A DNA stretch of 64,000 nt from positions 868,001 to 932,000 of the forward strand of contig NZ_OZ075067.1 of the NCBI RefSeq assembly GCF_964186585.1, given 5' to 3'. A model generated the notes under the pieces. The model was not told the origin of the DNA. It ran no database searches and was given only the letters and a program-made list of their open reading frames with translations. Positions 44,995 to 53,286 of this stretch are shown here, piece by piece. This DNA comes from Microbacterium sp. MM2322. GTDB lineage: Bacteria; Actinomycetota; Actinomycetes; Actinomycetales; Microbacteriaceae. Each line of letters opens with the position of its first letter. Position 1 is the stretch's first letter. Both the position numbers and the translations under genes were made by a program.

Positions 44995-46245
44995 ATGGGT
45001 GACGTCCGGCGCGAGATCGAGGCCGTCTGGCGCATCGAGGGCCCGCGGATCGTGGCATCCCTCGCCAAGGTCACGAGGGACCTCGGGCTCGCGGAGGACG
45101 TCGCTCAGGAAGCACTCGTCGAGGCACTGTCGACCTGGCCGCGGGACGGCGTGCCGCGCAATGCGGGCGCCTGGCTGACCACGGTCGCGAAGCGTCGTGT
45201 GATCGACGCGTGGCGTCGGCGGACGAATCTCGACGAACGGTACGCGGGAATCGCTCACGATCTGCCCGAGGTGAGGGATGCCGAGTGGGAACCGATCGAC
45301 GACGACGTGCTCCGGCTCGTGTTCACTGCGTGCCACCCCGCGTTGTCGCGCGAGTCGCAGATCGCACTGACGCTGCGGGTCGTCGCGGGACTCACGACGG
45401 AGGAGATCGCGCGGATGCTGCTGGCCACCGTGCCGGCCGTTCAGGCGCGCATCACCCGGGCGAAGAAGACGCTGGCGGCTGCCGGCATCCCGTTCGAGAC
45501 GCCGGACCCGGCGGAGTGGAAGGACCGGCTCGGCGCGGTGCTGAGCGTCGTCTACATGGTCTTCACCGAGGGGTATGCCGCGACGGCAGGTGATCGGTGG
45601 GTGCGACCCGATCTGGCGGATGAGGCGATCCGGCTGGGGCGCGTCGTCGCGAGTCTGCTGCCGCGGGAGCCCGAGGCGTTGGCTCTGGTTGCGCTCATGG
45701 ACTTCCAGCGCTCGCGGTTCGCGGCGCGTGAGACTGCGGCGGGTGCGCCCGTGCTGCTCGGTGACCAGGATCGCTCGCGCTGGGACCATGGTCAGATCGC
45801 CCGCGCGTCGGGGGCGTTGCGTCGAGCGGATGCCGCGGCCGCCGCGCGCGGCGTGGGCCGGGGACCGTACGCGCTGCAGGCGGCGATCGCGCAGTGTCAT
45901 GCGGTGGCGCCGAGCCTGGCGGAGACCGACTGGGAGCGGATCGTCGTGCTGTACGAGGTGCTGGGGCGTGTGGCGCCGAGCCCGATGGTGGAGCTGAACC
46001 GGGCTGCGGCGGTGTCGATGGCGGTCGGTCCGGCGGAGGCGCTGGTGATCGTCGATGACCTGGAGCGGTCGGGGGCGCTGAGCGGATCGCACGTCATCCC
46101 GAGTGTGCGGGGCGAGTTGCTTGCGCGCCTGGGGTGCGACGCCGAAGCGCGGGCGGAATTGCTGCGGGCGGCAGGGTTGACCGCGAACGCTGTGCAGCAG
46201 GGTGTGCTGCATGCGAAGGCTGCGGCGCTCGGAAGCGCGGGGTAG
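44995..46245 (+). CDS. ECF42-type RNA polymerase sigma factor with C-terminal TPR-like extension
   Basis: A 416-residue sigma factor. Region 2 (about 8-75: LGLAEDVAQEALVEALSTWP, NAGAWLTTVAKRRVIDAWRR) and region 4 (about 108-165: SQIALTLRVVAGLTTEEIAR, VPAVQARITRAKKTL) are followed by a long helical C-terminus (about 180-416) with DUF6596/TPR-like repeats, as in ECF42 proteins. In that group the extension replaces an anti-sigma factor and is needed for activity. It is translated right after the DGPF protein. The stimulus is unknown. Confidence 0.9.
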   Translation: MGDVRREIEAVWRIEGPRIVASLAKVTRDLGLAEDVAQEALVEALSTWPRDGVPRNAGAWLTTVAKRRVIDAWRRRTNLDERYAGIAHDLPEVRDAEWEPIDDDVLRLVFTACHPALSRESQIALTLRVVAGLTTEEIARMLLATVPAVQARITRAKKTLAAAGIPFETPDPAEWKDRLGAVLSVVYMVFTEGYAATAGDRWVRPDLADEAIRLGRVVASLLPREPEALALVALMDFQRSRFAARETAAGAPVLLGDQDRSRWDHGQIARASGALRRADAAAAARGVGRGPYALQAAIAQCHAVAPSLAETDWERIVVLYEVLGRVAPSPMVELNRAAAVSMAVGPAEALVIVDDLERSGALSGSHVIPSVRGELLARLGCDAEARAELLRAAGLTANAVQQGVLHAKAAALGSAG

Positions 46246-46317
46246 CTGGGCGTCGGGCTCTCCGCTCTCGGCGCGTTCCGGGTGCCCGGATCATGTGTGG
46301 TTTTCCGCGCTGTGCTG

Positions 46318-46430
46318 TGGGCCGTGCCAGGCCAGGTCACGGCGTGCCGGTGCCGTGTCAGGTCATGCCGTGCCGTGCCGTGCCGTGCCAGGGTCACGCC
46401 GTGCCGGCTCATGTCGTGCCGGGCCGAACC
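46318..46430. repeat. GTGCC/GCCGT-rich low-complexity repeat
   Basis: The spacer after the sigma gene is built from imperfect copies of 'GTGCC(A/G)GGTCA(C/T)G-CC', including GCCGT four times in a row at 46367-46386. It is non-coding and short-period, so it is more like slippage-prone DNA than a CRISPR or transposon end. The rest of the gap (46246-46511) shows no gene. Confidence 0.65.
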
Positions 46431-46511
46431 GGACCCGCCGGCCGGTCCCTGTCTCGCGCCGTCCCGTGTCCCGGCAGGACGTGCCGCCGTCGTGCGCACG
46501 CACAGTCCTCC

Positions 46512-47837
46512 CTAGAACGGTGCGGATTCTCCGGGAACCGGTGGTGCGGCAGGGGCGAACGCGACGGCCGGGGTCGGTGCGTCTTCGCGGTAGGTTCTGC
46601 CGAGGGGTGAAGTCCATTCGAGGACACCACCCTGGAGTTGTCGGACTCTCCACCTCGTGAATTGCTTCATCGAGTGGTGTCGTTGGCACAGGTGGGCGAG
46701 GTTCGAGAGTTCGGTGGCGCCGCCGAGGGCGTGGTCGTGGGTGTGGTCGATCTCGCAGCGGATCGCGGCGACGCGGCATCCGGGGAACCGGCAGTGCTGA
46801 TCGCGTGCTTGTAGGAACCGCCGCATCCCGGACGGGACACGGTACGAGTCGGTTGCGACGGTGACGCCTGTGGTCGGGTCGTGGAACAGGCGCTCCCAGA
46901 TCCCGGTGCCGCCGGCAAGGGTGCGCGCGGTGGCGGGGTCGATGGGGGAGCGGCCGCCGAGGTCGCACGGCCCGTCATCGTCGCCGGTCAGCGTCGCTGC
47001 GGGCACGAGCACCTGCACCCGCGCACGGATCGCGCCGAGCGGCCCCGCGGACGTGTCTCGCGTGTCGTCGAGCGCCGGGGTTGCGGCGAGGAGCAGGTCG
47101 GCGAACACGTCGGCCCGCACCTGGTCGGTCGTCCGCGCATCAGTCGCGACGACGTTCGTGTCGTCGCCCACCGCACGTTCCTCGCGGGTGTCGACGATCG
47201 CCCGTGCCTGCTGCGTCAGCCGGTCGTGAATCCCTTCCGCGATGACGGTCGGCAGGGTCGCGATGAGATCCGACATCCCGTCCCGGCCCGGAACTAGCCT
47301 CACGCACCGTCCTGCAGCGGCTTCTTCGTGTCGTTCGGCGAAGGATCGCGGGTGCATTCGGAGGGCGAGGATCTCCAACTCACCGCGCACCCGATTGGGG
47401 GTGTCCTGCTCGCATCGTTCGATCGCGATCGCTTCGAACTCAGCCCACATCTCTGCAGGCAGTGTCGTCCCGGCATCCACGATCGCCCGTACGTGTTCCC
47501 GCACGATCCGCCCCGCTTCCCACGCCACCACCGCGGCGGGGAATCCTTCGATGATCGTTCGCGCCTCGCCGATCCGGCGTTGCACGGTCCGATCCGTCGC
47601 CCGGAGAACCCCGCCGACCTCCGCGGCGATCGATCGAAGGGCCATGTCGTGGAGCCGTACTTTCGCGTTCCTCGGTGCGGTCTGTTCCTCGGCGAGCCGA
47701 CCCGCCGCGGCCAGCACTCGAAGCTCGCGGACCTGCACCCGGGCCATCTCGACCGCGACGTCGCCGACATCCGCGACGATGCCCGCGAGAGCGGCGAGAT
47801 AGTCCTCGCCACCCGGGGTTTCCGCCGCATCCGTCAT
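46512..47837 (-). CDS. DUF222 / HNH endonuclease-domain protein (13E12-like)
   Basis: A 441-residue protein of the large actinobacterial DUF222-HNH group. The N-terminal two-thirds is the helical DUF222 region. The C-terminal HNH nuclease motif is CRFPGCRVAAIRCEIDHTHDHALGGATELSNLAHLCQRHH, seen at about residues 355-395: paired Cys zinc ligands, the catalytic DHTHDH and the final CxxHH. It may be a nuclease of a mobile or defence role, but the family's function is unproven. ATG 47837 (MTDAAETPGG) was chosen with GCAGG upstream. Such genes occur in many copies per Microbacteriaceae genome. Confidence 0.85.
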   Translation of the reverse strand: MTDAAETPGGEDYLAALAGIVADVGDVAVEMARVQVRELRVLAAAGRLAEEQTAPRNAKVRLHDMALRSIAAEVGGVLRATDRTVQRRIGEARTIIEGFPAAVVAWEAGRIVREHVRAIVDAGTTLPAEMWAEFEAIAIERCEQDTPNRVRGELEILALRMHPRSFAERHEEAAAGRCVRLVPGRDGMSDLIATLPTVIAEGIHDRLTQQARAIVDTREERAVGDDTNVVATDARTTDQVRADVFADLLLAATPALDDTRDTSAGPLGAIRARVQVLVPAATLTGDDDGPCDLGGRSPIDPATARTLAGGTGIWERLFHDPTTGVTVATDSYRVPSGMRRFLQARDQHCRFPGCRVAAIRCEIDHTHDHALGGATELSNLAHLCQRHHSMKQFTRWRVRQLQGGVLEWTSPLGRTYREDAPTPAVAFAPAAPPVPGESAPF

Positions 47838-47896
47838 ACCTGCACTCTTGCAGCAACCTCCGACATTCAGACCCCGAAAATCACCGAGACCACCCG

Positions 47897-48088
47897 TTAT
47901 GAACAACCCCGAGATGAGAAACCGCTCATCTCCCGAATCGGCTCATCACCGTGGCATCCAGCCCGCGCGTACGAGCACCTCACGGCGAATTCTGCCACCG
48001 TGGGCCCGTCCGTCGCGACGCGCACCAGCGGGATGCCCCGCCAGTGCCCGCGCCGCACCTGGCCGATGAAGATCACGTCCGTCCGCAC
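47897..48088 (-). CDS. Possible small protein or gene remnant
   Basis: A 63-codon frame starting at GTG 48088, with AGGAAGG 5-6 nt upstream. The first 38 codons (VRTDVIFIGQVRRGHWRG...) have the G/C-rich third positions of real genes in this genome; the last 25 codons do not, and run through an 8-bp hairpin (GAGATGAG/CTCATCTC, 47911-47932). This could be a genuine short protein or the start of a gene whose end was lost. I recognise no family. The rest of the 47838-48194 interval holds no other gene I can support. Confidence 0.3.
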   Translation of the reverse strand: MRTDVIFIGQVRRGHWRGIPLVRVATDGPTVAEFAVRCSYARAGCHGDEPIREMSGFSSRGCS

Positions 48089-48194
48089 CCGGCCTTCCTG
48101 CCGGACTAACCCGCGCCACCGCATCCCGCAACCCCGCCCCGCATTCACGGAGGTCCGCATACCGTGGCCGGCAACCAATCGAGCGGAGTGTGTG

Positions 48195-49376
48195 ATGCGG
48201 ACGTACGACTATCTGATCGTCGGTGGCGGAATGGTGGCGGATGCGGCGGCCCGCGGCATCCGGGAACTGGATCCCGACGGCACCATCGGCATCCTCAGCG
48301 CGGACGTCGACCCGCCGTACACTCGGCCGGCGCTGACGAAGAAGCTCTGGACCGATCCCGACTTCACGTGGGACCAGGTGCCGCTCGGTACTGAAGAGGC
48401 AACCGGAGCGGAGATCCGCCTCGAGACCTACGTCAGCGCGATCGACCGCGAGGCGAAGACGGTCACGATCGCGGAAGGGAACGAGCTCGCCTACCGGCGA
48501 CTGCTCCTCGCGACGGGGTCGAAGCCGCGCGAGGTTCCGGTGCCGGAGGACGACCGCATCCTCTTCTTCCGCTCCGCCGAGGACTACCGGCAGTTGCGCG
48601 ACCTCGCCGCGAACGGCGGCCGGGCGGTTGTGATCGGCGGTGGGTACATCGGCGCCGAGATCGCCGCAGCGCTCGTGCAGAACGGCGTCGAGACCGAGCT
48701 CGTCTTCCCGTCCGAGGTGCTGGGCGACGGCACGTTCCCGCCTGAGCTGGCGAAGCGATACGACCAGCTGTTCCGAGACGGCGGTGTCGAGCTCGTTCCC
48801 GGTGCTCGGGTCGAAGAGGTGCGCACCGAGGGCAACCGCCTCCACGTCGTGCTCGAGGGCGGCGAAGAGCGTCCGGCCGACATCGTCGTGCTGGGTCTCG
48901 GCGTCGATCCGGTCACCGACCTGGCCGAGCAGGCCGGTCTGCAGGTGGATGACGGCGTTCTCGTCGACGAGAACCTCGTCACGAGCGATGACGCGATCTG
49001 GGCAGCGGGCGACATCGCGTCGTACCCCGACCCGATTCTCGGCCGCTCGCGCGTCGAGCACGTCGACAACGCGAACGAGATGGGCGCGGCGGTCGGCCGT
49101 TCGATGGCGGGGGAGCGGCTGCCGTACTCGCACACCCCGTACTTCTACTCCGCCGTCTTCGGCGTCCGGTGGGAGGCCGTCGGGACGCTCGACCCCGAGA
49201 AGGACCCGCTCGTCGTCGACCTCGACGAGGACCGCACGGTCGTCTACTACCGCGATGAGTCGGGTGCCCCGGTCGGCGTCCTGCTCTGGAACGTCGAGGA
49301 TGCTCGCGATCTCGCCCGCGCGGTGCTCGTCGACGGCGAGACGGATGCCGAGGCCCTCCGCACGCGCATCGGCTGA
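48195..49376 (+). CDS. FAD-dependent NAD(P)-linked oxidoreductase (ferredoxin-reductase/AIF-like)
   Basis: A 393-residue class of pyridine-nucleotide disulfide-fold reductase. The FAD site is YLIVGGGMVADAAARGIREL at the N-terminus, where the usual G-x-G-x-x-G/A ends in Ala. The NAD(P) site is AVVIGGGYIGAEIAAAL at about 148-164. The second FAD motif ends in WAAGDIAS, and the C-terminal domain (about 300-393) is of the AIF/ferredoxin-reductase type. No redox-active Cys pair is visible. The electron partner is unknown; no ferredoxin is next to it. GTG 48192 is an alternative start. Confidence 0.88.
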   Translation: MRTYDYLIVGGGMVADAAARGIRELDPDGTIGILSADVDPPYTRPALTKKLWTDPDFTWDQVPLGTEEATGAEIRLETYVSAIDREAKTVTIAEGNELAYRRLLLATGSKPREVPVPEDDRILFFRSAEDYRQLRDLAANGGRAVVIGGGYIGAEIAAALVQNGVETELVFPSEVLGDGTFPPELAKRYDQLFRDGGVELVPGARVEEVRTEGNRLHVVLEGGEERPADIVVLGLGVDPVTDLAEQAGLQVDDGVLVDENLVTSDDAIWAAGDIASYPDPILGRSRVEHVDNANEMGAAVGRSMAGERLPYSHTPYFYSAVFGVRWEAVGTLDPEKDPLVVDLDEDRTVVYYRDESGAPVGVLLWNVEDARDLARAVLVDGETDAEALRTRIG

Positions 49377-49422
49377 ATCGTGGGCCGGGCATCCGATGTC
49401 CGGCCGGCGACGAACAACAGTC

Positions 49423-50379
49423 ATGTCGCCCCTTCCTCGCGTCGCGGCGCGTGACCGCTCCCGGCTCGACACCAGCGGGCGCGCGCTCGGGCTTCGACGC
49501 GAGGTCGTGGCGACGCCCGAGGGCGAGATCGTCGTCCATGCCTCCGAGCCCGAGAGCGGTGTGGCCGTCGTTCTCCTGCACGGGGCTGCGGGATCGTGGA
49601 CGACGTGGACGCCGCTCCTCTGGGCGGCGCGACGGGCCGGTCGTCCGCTCCGCGACGTCGTCGCCGTCGACCTGCCCGGATGGGGTGAAAGCCCCCTGCC
49701 CGCGTCCGGCCTGGACATCCCACGGCTCAGCGCGGCAGTCGTCGGCGCCCTGCGGTCGCGGGGTTACGACCGGTGGATGCTCGTCGGGCACTCGCTGGGC
49801 GGCGCGCTCGCGCTCGACATCGCCGCGCGCTTTCCGGACGAGACCGGGTCCGTCTTCCTCGTCTCGCCGTCAGGTCCCGCCGTCCTCGACGCCGTCCGCC
49901 GCCCGATCCGCGGCGGCCTCAGGCTGCCGGGCTTCGCCGGGATGCTGCTCGCGATGCGCGTCCTCGCGATGCTGGGGTCGGCATCTGCTCCGCTCCTGCG
50001 CTGGCTCGACCGCGTCGGGATGCTGCGCGGCCTCAGCTCTCCGCTGTTCGCTCGTCCCGCCGAGGTCGACGACTCGGTGCTGAGCGCGCTGGCGGAGGAG
50101 ATTCGGCCGCTGTCCTTCGTCGCGGCGGCCCGCGCGGCTGCGGCCTACGACGAGTCGGCGTGGCGCGGCCTCCGCTGTCCGGTTCGTTCGGTGCGAGGCG
50201 CGCGCGACGTTTTCGTCGGAGCGGATGACGGCTCGTTCTTGGCGTCGACCATTCCCGACTTTCGCGAGACCGTGCTGGATGCCGCGGGCCACTTCGCCGC
50301 CATCGAGCAGTCCGACGCCGTGGCGGCGATGCTGCGGGAGCTCGTGGCGGCAGCCGCCCCGCTCACTCCGCCGCGCTGA
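49423..50379 (+). CDS. Alpha/beta-fold hydrolase
   Basis: A 318-residue hydrolase with VVLLHGAAGSWTTW (oxyanion hole HG), DLPGWGESP, nucleophile elbow LVGHSLGGALA, and a C-terminal VLDAAGHFAAIEQ carrying the catalytic His. The substrate is unknown. Another in-frame ATG is at 49396; neither start has a clear ribosome site. Its last 17 nt overlap the end of the convergent, frameshifted histidine kinase gene. Confidence 0.8.
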   Translation: MSPLPRVAARDRSRLDTSGRALGLRREVVATPEGEIVVHASEPESGVAVVLLHGAAGSWTTWTPLLWAARRAGRPLRDVVAVDLPGWGESPLPASGLDIPRLSAAVVGALRSRGYDRWMLVGHSLGGALALDIAARFPDETGSVFLVSPSGPAVLDAVRRPIRGGLRLPGFAGMLLAMRVLAMLGSASAPLLRWLDRVGMLRGLSSPLFARPAEVDDSVLSALAEEIRPLSFVAAARAAAAYDESAWRGLRCPVRSVRGARDVFVGADDGSFLASTIPDFRETVLDAAGHFAAIEQSDAVAAMLRELVAAAAPLTPPR

Positions 50380-51387
50380 GCTGAAGCGTGATGGTGATCG
50401 TCGTCCCGACGCCCACCTCGCTGTCGATGTCGAGGGTTCCGCCGAGCCCGGCGATCGCCGTGGCCGCGCTGGCGAGCCCGAGCCCGTGCCGCCGTCGTCG
50501 GCGTCGGCGAGCCGACCGCGCTCGCCGGAACGCGTGATCGTCTGGACATCGTCGGGGTGGATGCCTCGCCCGCTGTCGCGGACCGACACCGCCACGCGGT
50601 CGTCTGATCGGATGACGTCGACGTGGATCTCGTCGTCTGAGTAGCGGGCGGCGTTCTCGAGCACGTTGGCGAATGCTCGACGGAGCGCGAGGACGTCACC
50701 GCGAACCTCGGCCGCGTCGATCCGGTCGAAGCGGATCCGCTCTTCCGCGCCCGCACGGAGCACGACGCTGGCGGCGCCCCGGACCACGAGCGACACGTCG
50801 AACATGCGTCCTTCCTCGTCGGCACCAAGGAGTGCGTCCGCCATCAGCGCGCCCGCCATCGCCACCAGGTGTTCGCCGGTCTCCTGAGCGAGGCGGAGGT
50901 ATCGGTGGTCCCCGCCGATCTCCTCCTCGAGCAGTTCGAGGTACCCGCGGAGCGCGGTCACGGGCGAGATGAGGTCGTGGGCGAAGGTTCGCTGCAGTGA
51001 AACCTGCTCGTCGGTGGCGTGCCTCTCCGCGCTCAGGTCGCGCACGATCTTCACGAACCCGCGGATGCCGCTCTCGTCGTGGATGGCTGTGATCGTCACG
51101 TGGGCCCAGAACTCGGAACCGTCCTTGCGGACACGCCAGCCGCGGTCCTCCGTGCTGCCGTGGGTCCTCGCCTCCCCGAGGAGGGCCTCGGGGAGGCCGC
51201 GAACGACGTCAGCGGGGCGATAGAACCGCGAGAAATGCTCCCCGATGATCTCCTCGGGGGAGTAGCCCTTGAGCGCCTCGGCTCCGGCGTTCCAGCCCCG
51301 CACGACGCCGTCGGCGTCCAGCTTCACGATCGCGAAAAGGGTGACCTGCTCATCCCACGCAGCGAGAGCGTCAGCTCGTGTACTCAT
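50363..51387 (-). pseudogene. PAS-domain sensor histidine kinase, disrupted by a 1-nt frameshift
   Basis: Soluble kinase: PAS domain (about residues 15-125, with GWNAGAEALKGYSPEEIIGEHF and WRVRKDGSEFWAHVTI), phosphoacceptor segment FAHDLISPVTALRGYL, and an ATPase domain with NVLENAARYSDDE and VRDSGRGIHPDD. In the G2 box the frame runs GGTGSGSPAR. Adding one base near 50482-50486 restores GTGLGLAS, then a normal ending (GTLDIDSEVGVGTTITITL) to a stop at 50363. The start-to-stop length (1025 nt) is one short of whole codons. Uncorrected, translation continues antisense through the neighbouring hydrolase to 49870. It is a recent mutation or a sequencing error. Confidence 0.8.
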
Positions 51388-51451
51388 GGTCCCCCATCGG
51401 TGGAGCAACGGTCATCTGTCGTCAGCCTGGAAGCATCAGAGACGAGACATG

Positions 51452-51483
51452 GACATGACCGTGACGATTGTCACGGTCATGTC
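51452..51483. promoter_or_regulatory. Perfect palindromic operator upstream of the ABC-exporter operon
   Basis: Inverted repeat with 14-bp perfect arms, GACATGACCGTGAC and GTCACGGTCATGTC, around GATT. TTGTCA (51468-51473) inside it is a plausible -35, with TATCGC 16 nt later. It lies 50 nt before the ABC ATPase gene and 65 nt from the divergent kinase start. Confidence 0.7.
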
Positions 51484-51532
51484 GTGACGTATCGCAGCGG
51501 AGCGAAGACACGAACGGCGAGACAGTGAATCC

Positions 51533-52456
51533 ATGAACACGACAGGCGACTCCGACGGCGCGGTCATCGAGCTGCGCAACCTGCACAAGCGCTTCGGCGC
51601 GGTCACGGCGGTCGACGGCGTCGACCTCACGATCCATCGCGGCGAGGTCGTCGCGCTCCTCGGGCCGAATGGTGCCGGTAAGACCACGACGGTCGACCTC
51701 GCGCTCGGACTCGCGACCCCCACCTCCGGCGACACTCGGCTCTTCGGCGACGACCCGCGCCGCGCGGTCGTCGACGGGCGCGTCGGCGCGATGCTGCAGG
51801 GCGGCGCCCTCCTCCCCGATATGACAGTCAGGGACGTCGTCTCTCTCGTCGGCGCCGCCCACCGCACTCCAATGCCGGTCGACGAAGCGCTCCGCCGCGC
51901 ACGCTGCCTCGAGATCGCCGGCCGCCGGGTCGCGAAGCTGTCGGGCGGTGAGCTGCAGCGGGCGCGCTTCGCGGTCGCCGTGATCTCGGATCCGGAACTG
52001 CTCGTGCTCGACGAGCCCACGGCGGCGATGGATGTCGAGGCGAGGCACACCTTCTGGTCGTCGATGCGCGAGTTCACCGACACCGGTCGCACGGTCGTCT
52101 TCGCGACCCATTACCTCGATGAAGCCGACACGTTCGCCGATCGCATCGTCATCCTCCGCGCGGGTCGCGTCGTCGCCGACGGCACGCCTGCCCAGATCAA
52201 GGCGATCAGCTCCACCCGAACGGTTCGCTTCGCCGGGGCGAGCCCGGCGGATCACGATGCGCTGCGCGCGCTGCCCGGCGTCGTCGCTCTCGAGGCTCGG
52301 CATGACACCGTGACGCTTCGCACCGACCGCAGCGACGACACCCTGCGTGCTCTTCTCGCGTCGTTCCCGCAGGCTCACGACCTCCAGGTGGTCGCCTCCA
52401 CTATGGACGACGCCTTCCTCGCCCTCACCTCGGCTCCTCAGGAGGTCTCCGCATGA
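51533..52456 (+). CDS. ABC exporter ATP-binding protein (DrrA type)
   Basis: A 307-residue ATPase: Walker A LLGPNGAGKTTTV, signature KLSGGELQRARFAVAV, Walker B LLVLDEPTAAMD and switch His in FATHYLDEAD. A C-terminal accessory domain (about 220-300) is typical of drug/lipid exporters of the DrrA/CcmA group. It forms an exporter with the permease that starts 4 nt before its stop. The two-component genes downstream are of the type that controls such exporters or membrane-lipid responses. Confidence 0.9.
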   Translation: MNTTGDSDGAVIELRNLHKRFGAVTAVDGVDLTIHRGEVVALLGPNGAGKTTTVDLALGLATPTSGDTRLFGDDPRRAVVDGRVGAMLQGGALLPDMTVRDVVSLVGAAHRTPMPVDEALRRARCLEIAGRRVAKLSGGELQRARFAVAVISDPELLVLDEPTAAMDVEARHTFWSSMREFTDTGRTVVFATHYLDEADTFADRIVILRAGRVVADGTPAQIKAISSTRTVRFAGASPADHDALRALPGVVALEARHDTVTLRTDRSDDTLRALLASFPQAHDLQVVASTMDDAFLALTSAPQEVSA

Positions 52457-53286
52457 CCAGCACGACCGTCGCCTCGGCGGCATCCGTTCCCTCCGTCGTC
52501 CGTCCCGCCGTCGGCACCGCTGTTCGCGGACGGATTCCGATCCGCTACGTGGCGCTCGAGACGAAGCGTCTGCTTCGCAACGTGCGGGCGATGGTGTTCA
52601 CGTTCGCCATCCCCGTGATCATGCTCCTCGTCTTCGGTGCGGCTTACGGCTCGTACCAGGACCCGACGACGGGACTGCAGTTCCTCACCGTGACCACGCT
52701 GCAGATGGCGGCCTACGGCGCGATGATGGCGTCGCTCAGCCAGGCGTTCGTCATCGTGACGGAACGATCGATCGGGTGGAACCGTCAGCTTCGCGTGACG
52801 CCGTTGTCCGGCTCGGCGTTCATGGTGTCGAAGGTCATCGCGGCCATGGCGTTCGCTGCGTTCTCGATCGGCATCACGGTTGCCGTGTCGGTGGCCTTCC
52901 TGCACGCGAACCTCGATGCAGGCCACTGGTTTGCGGCGGCCTTGGGAATCTGGTGCGGTGTCGTTCCGTTCGCCCTGATCGCGATCCTCGTTGGGCAGTT
53001 CGCGAAGCCCGCGTTCGCGCAGCCGCTCTTCATGGTGATCTTCATGGGCCTCGCCATCCTCGGCGGGCTGTGGGTGCCGCTGTCGATCATGCCGAGTTGG
53101 ATGAGAATCGTCGCGCAGTTCCTGCCGTCGTACTGGCTGAACCGTATCGGTCAGGTGGGGGCGGGCGCCACGGGCGCCACGGGCGCAACCGGCCTGATCG
53201 AGCCCGCCCTCGTCCTCGCAGGCTGGACGGTCGTCCTCGCGGCGGTCATCGTTTGGCGCTACCGCCGCGACGCGGCGCGACAGTGA
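52453..53286 (+). CDS. ABC-2 type exporter permease (DrrB type)
   Basis: A 277-residue membrane protein with six predicted helices after a 30-residue soluble arm, in the ABC-2 pattern. A short Gly-Ala-Thr repeat (GAGATGATGATG) lies in the last external loop, from a repeated GGCGCCACG at the DNA level. It starts at an ATG overlapping the ATPase stop. The substrate is unknown. Confidence 0.88.
   Translation: MTSTTVASAASVPSVVRPAVGTAVRGRIPIRYVALETKRLLRNVRAMVFTFAIPVIMLLVFGAAYGSYQDPTTGLQFLTVTTLQMAAYGAMMASLSQAFVIVTERSIGWNRQLRVTPLSGSAFMVSKVIAAMAFAAFSIGITVAVSVAFLHANLDAGHWFAAALGIWCGVVPFALIAILVGQFAKPAFAQPLFMVIFMGLAILGGLWVPLSIMPSWMRIVAQFLPSYWLNRIGQVGAGATGATGATGLIEPALVLAGWTVVLAAVIVWRYRRDAARQ

Noticed and set aside
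46318..46430. CRISPR-like repeat
   Set aside because: Units are short, imperfect and contiguous with no unique spacers; no cas genes nearby.
46512..47837. Homing endonuclease or transposon based on the HNH motif
   Set aside because: The DUF222-HNH architecture is a stable actinobacterial chromosomal family; no intron, intein or terminal repeats are visible.
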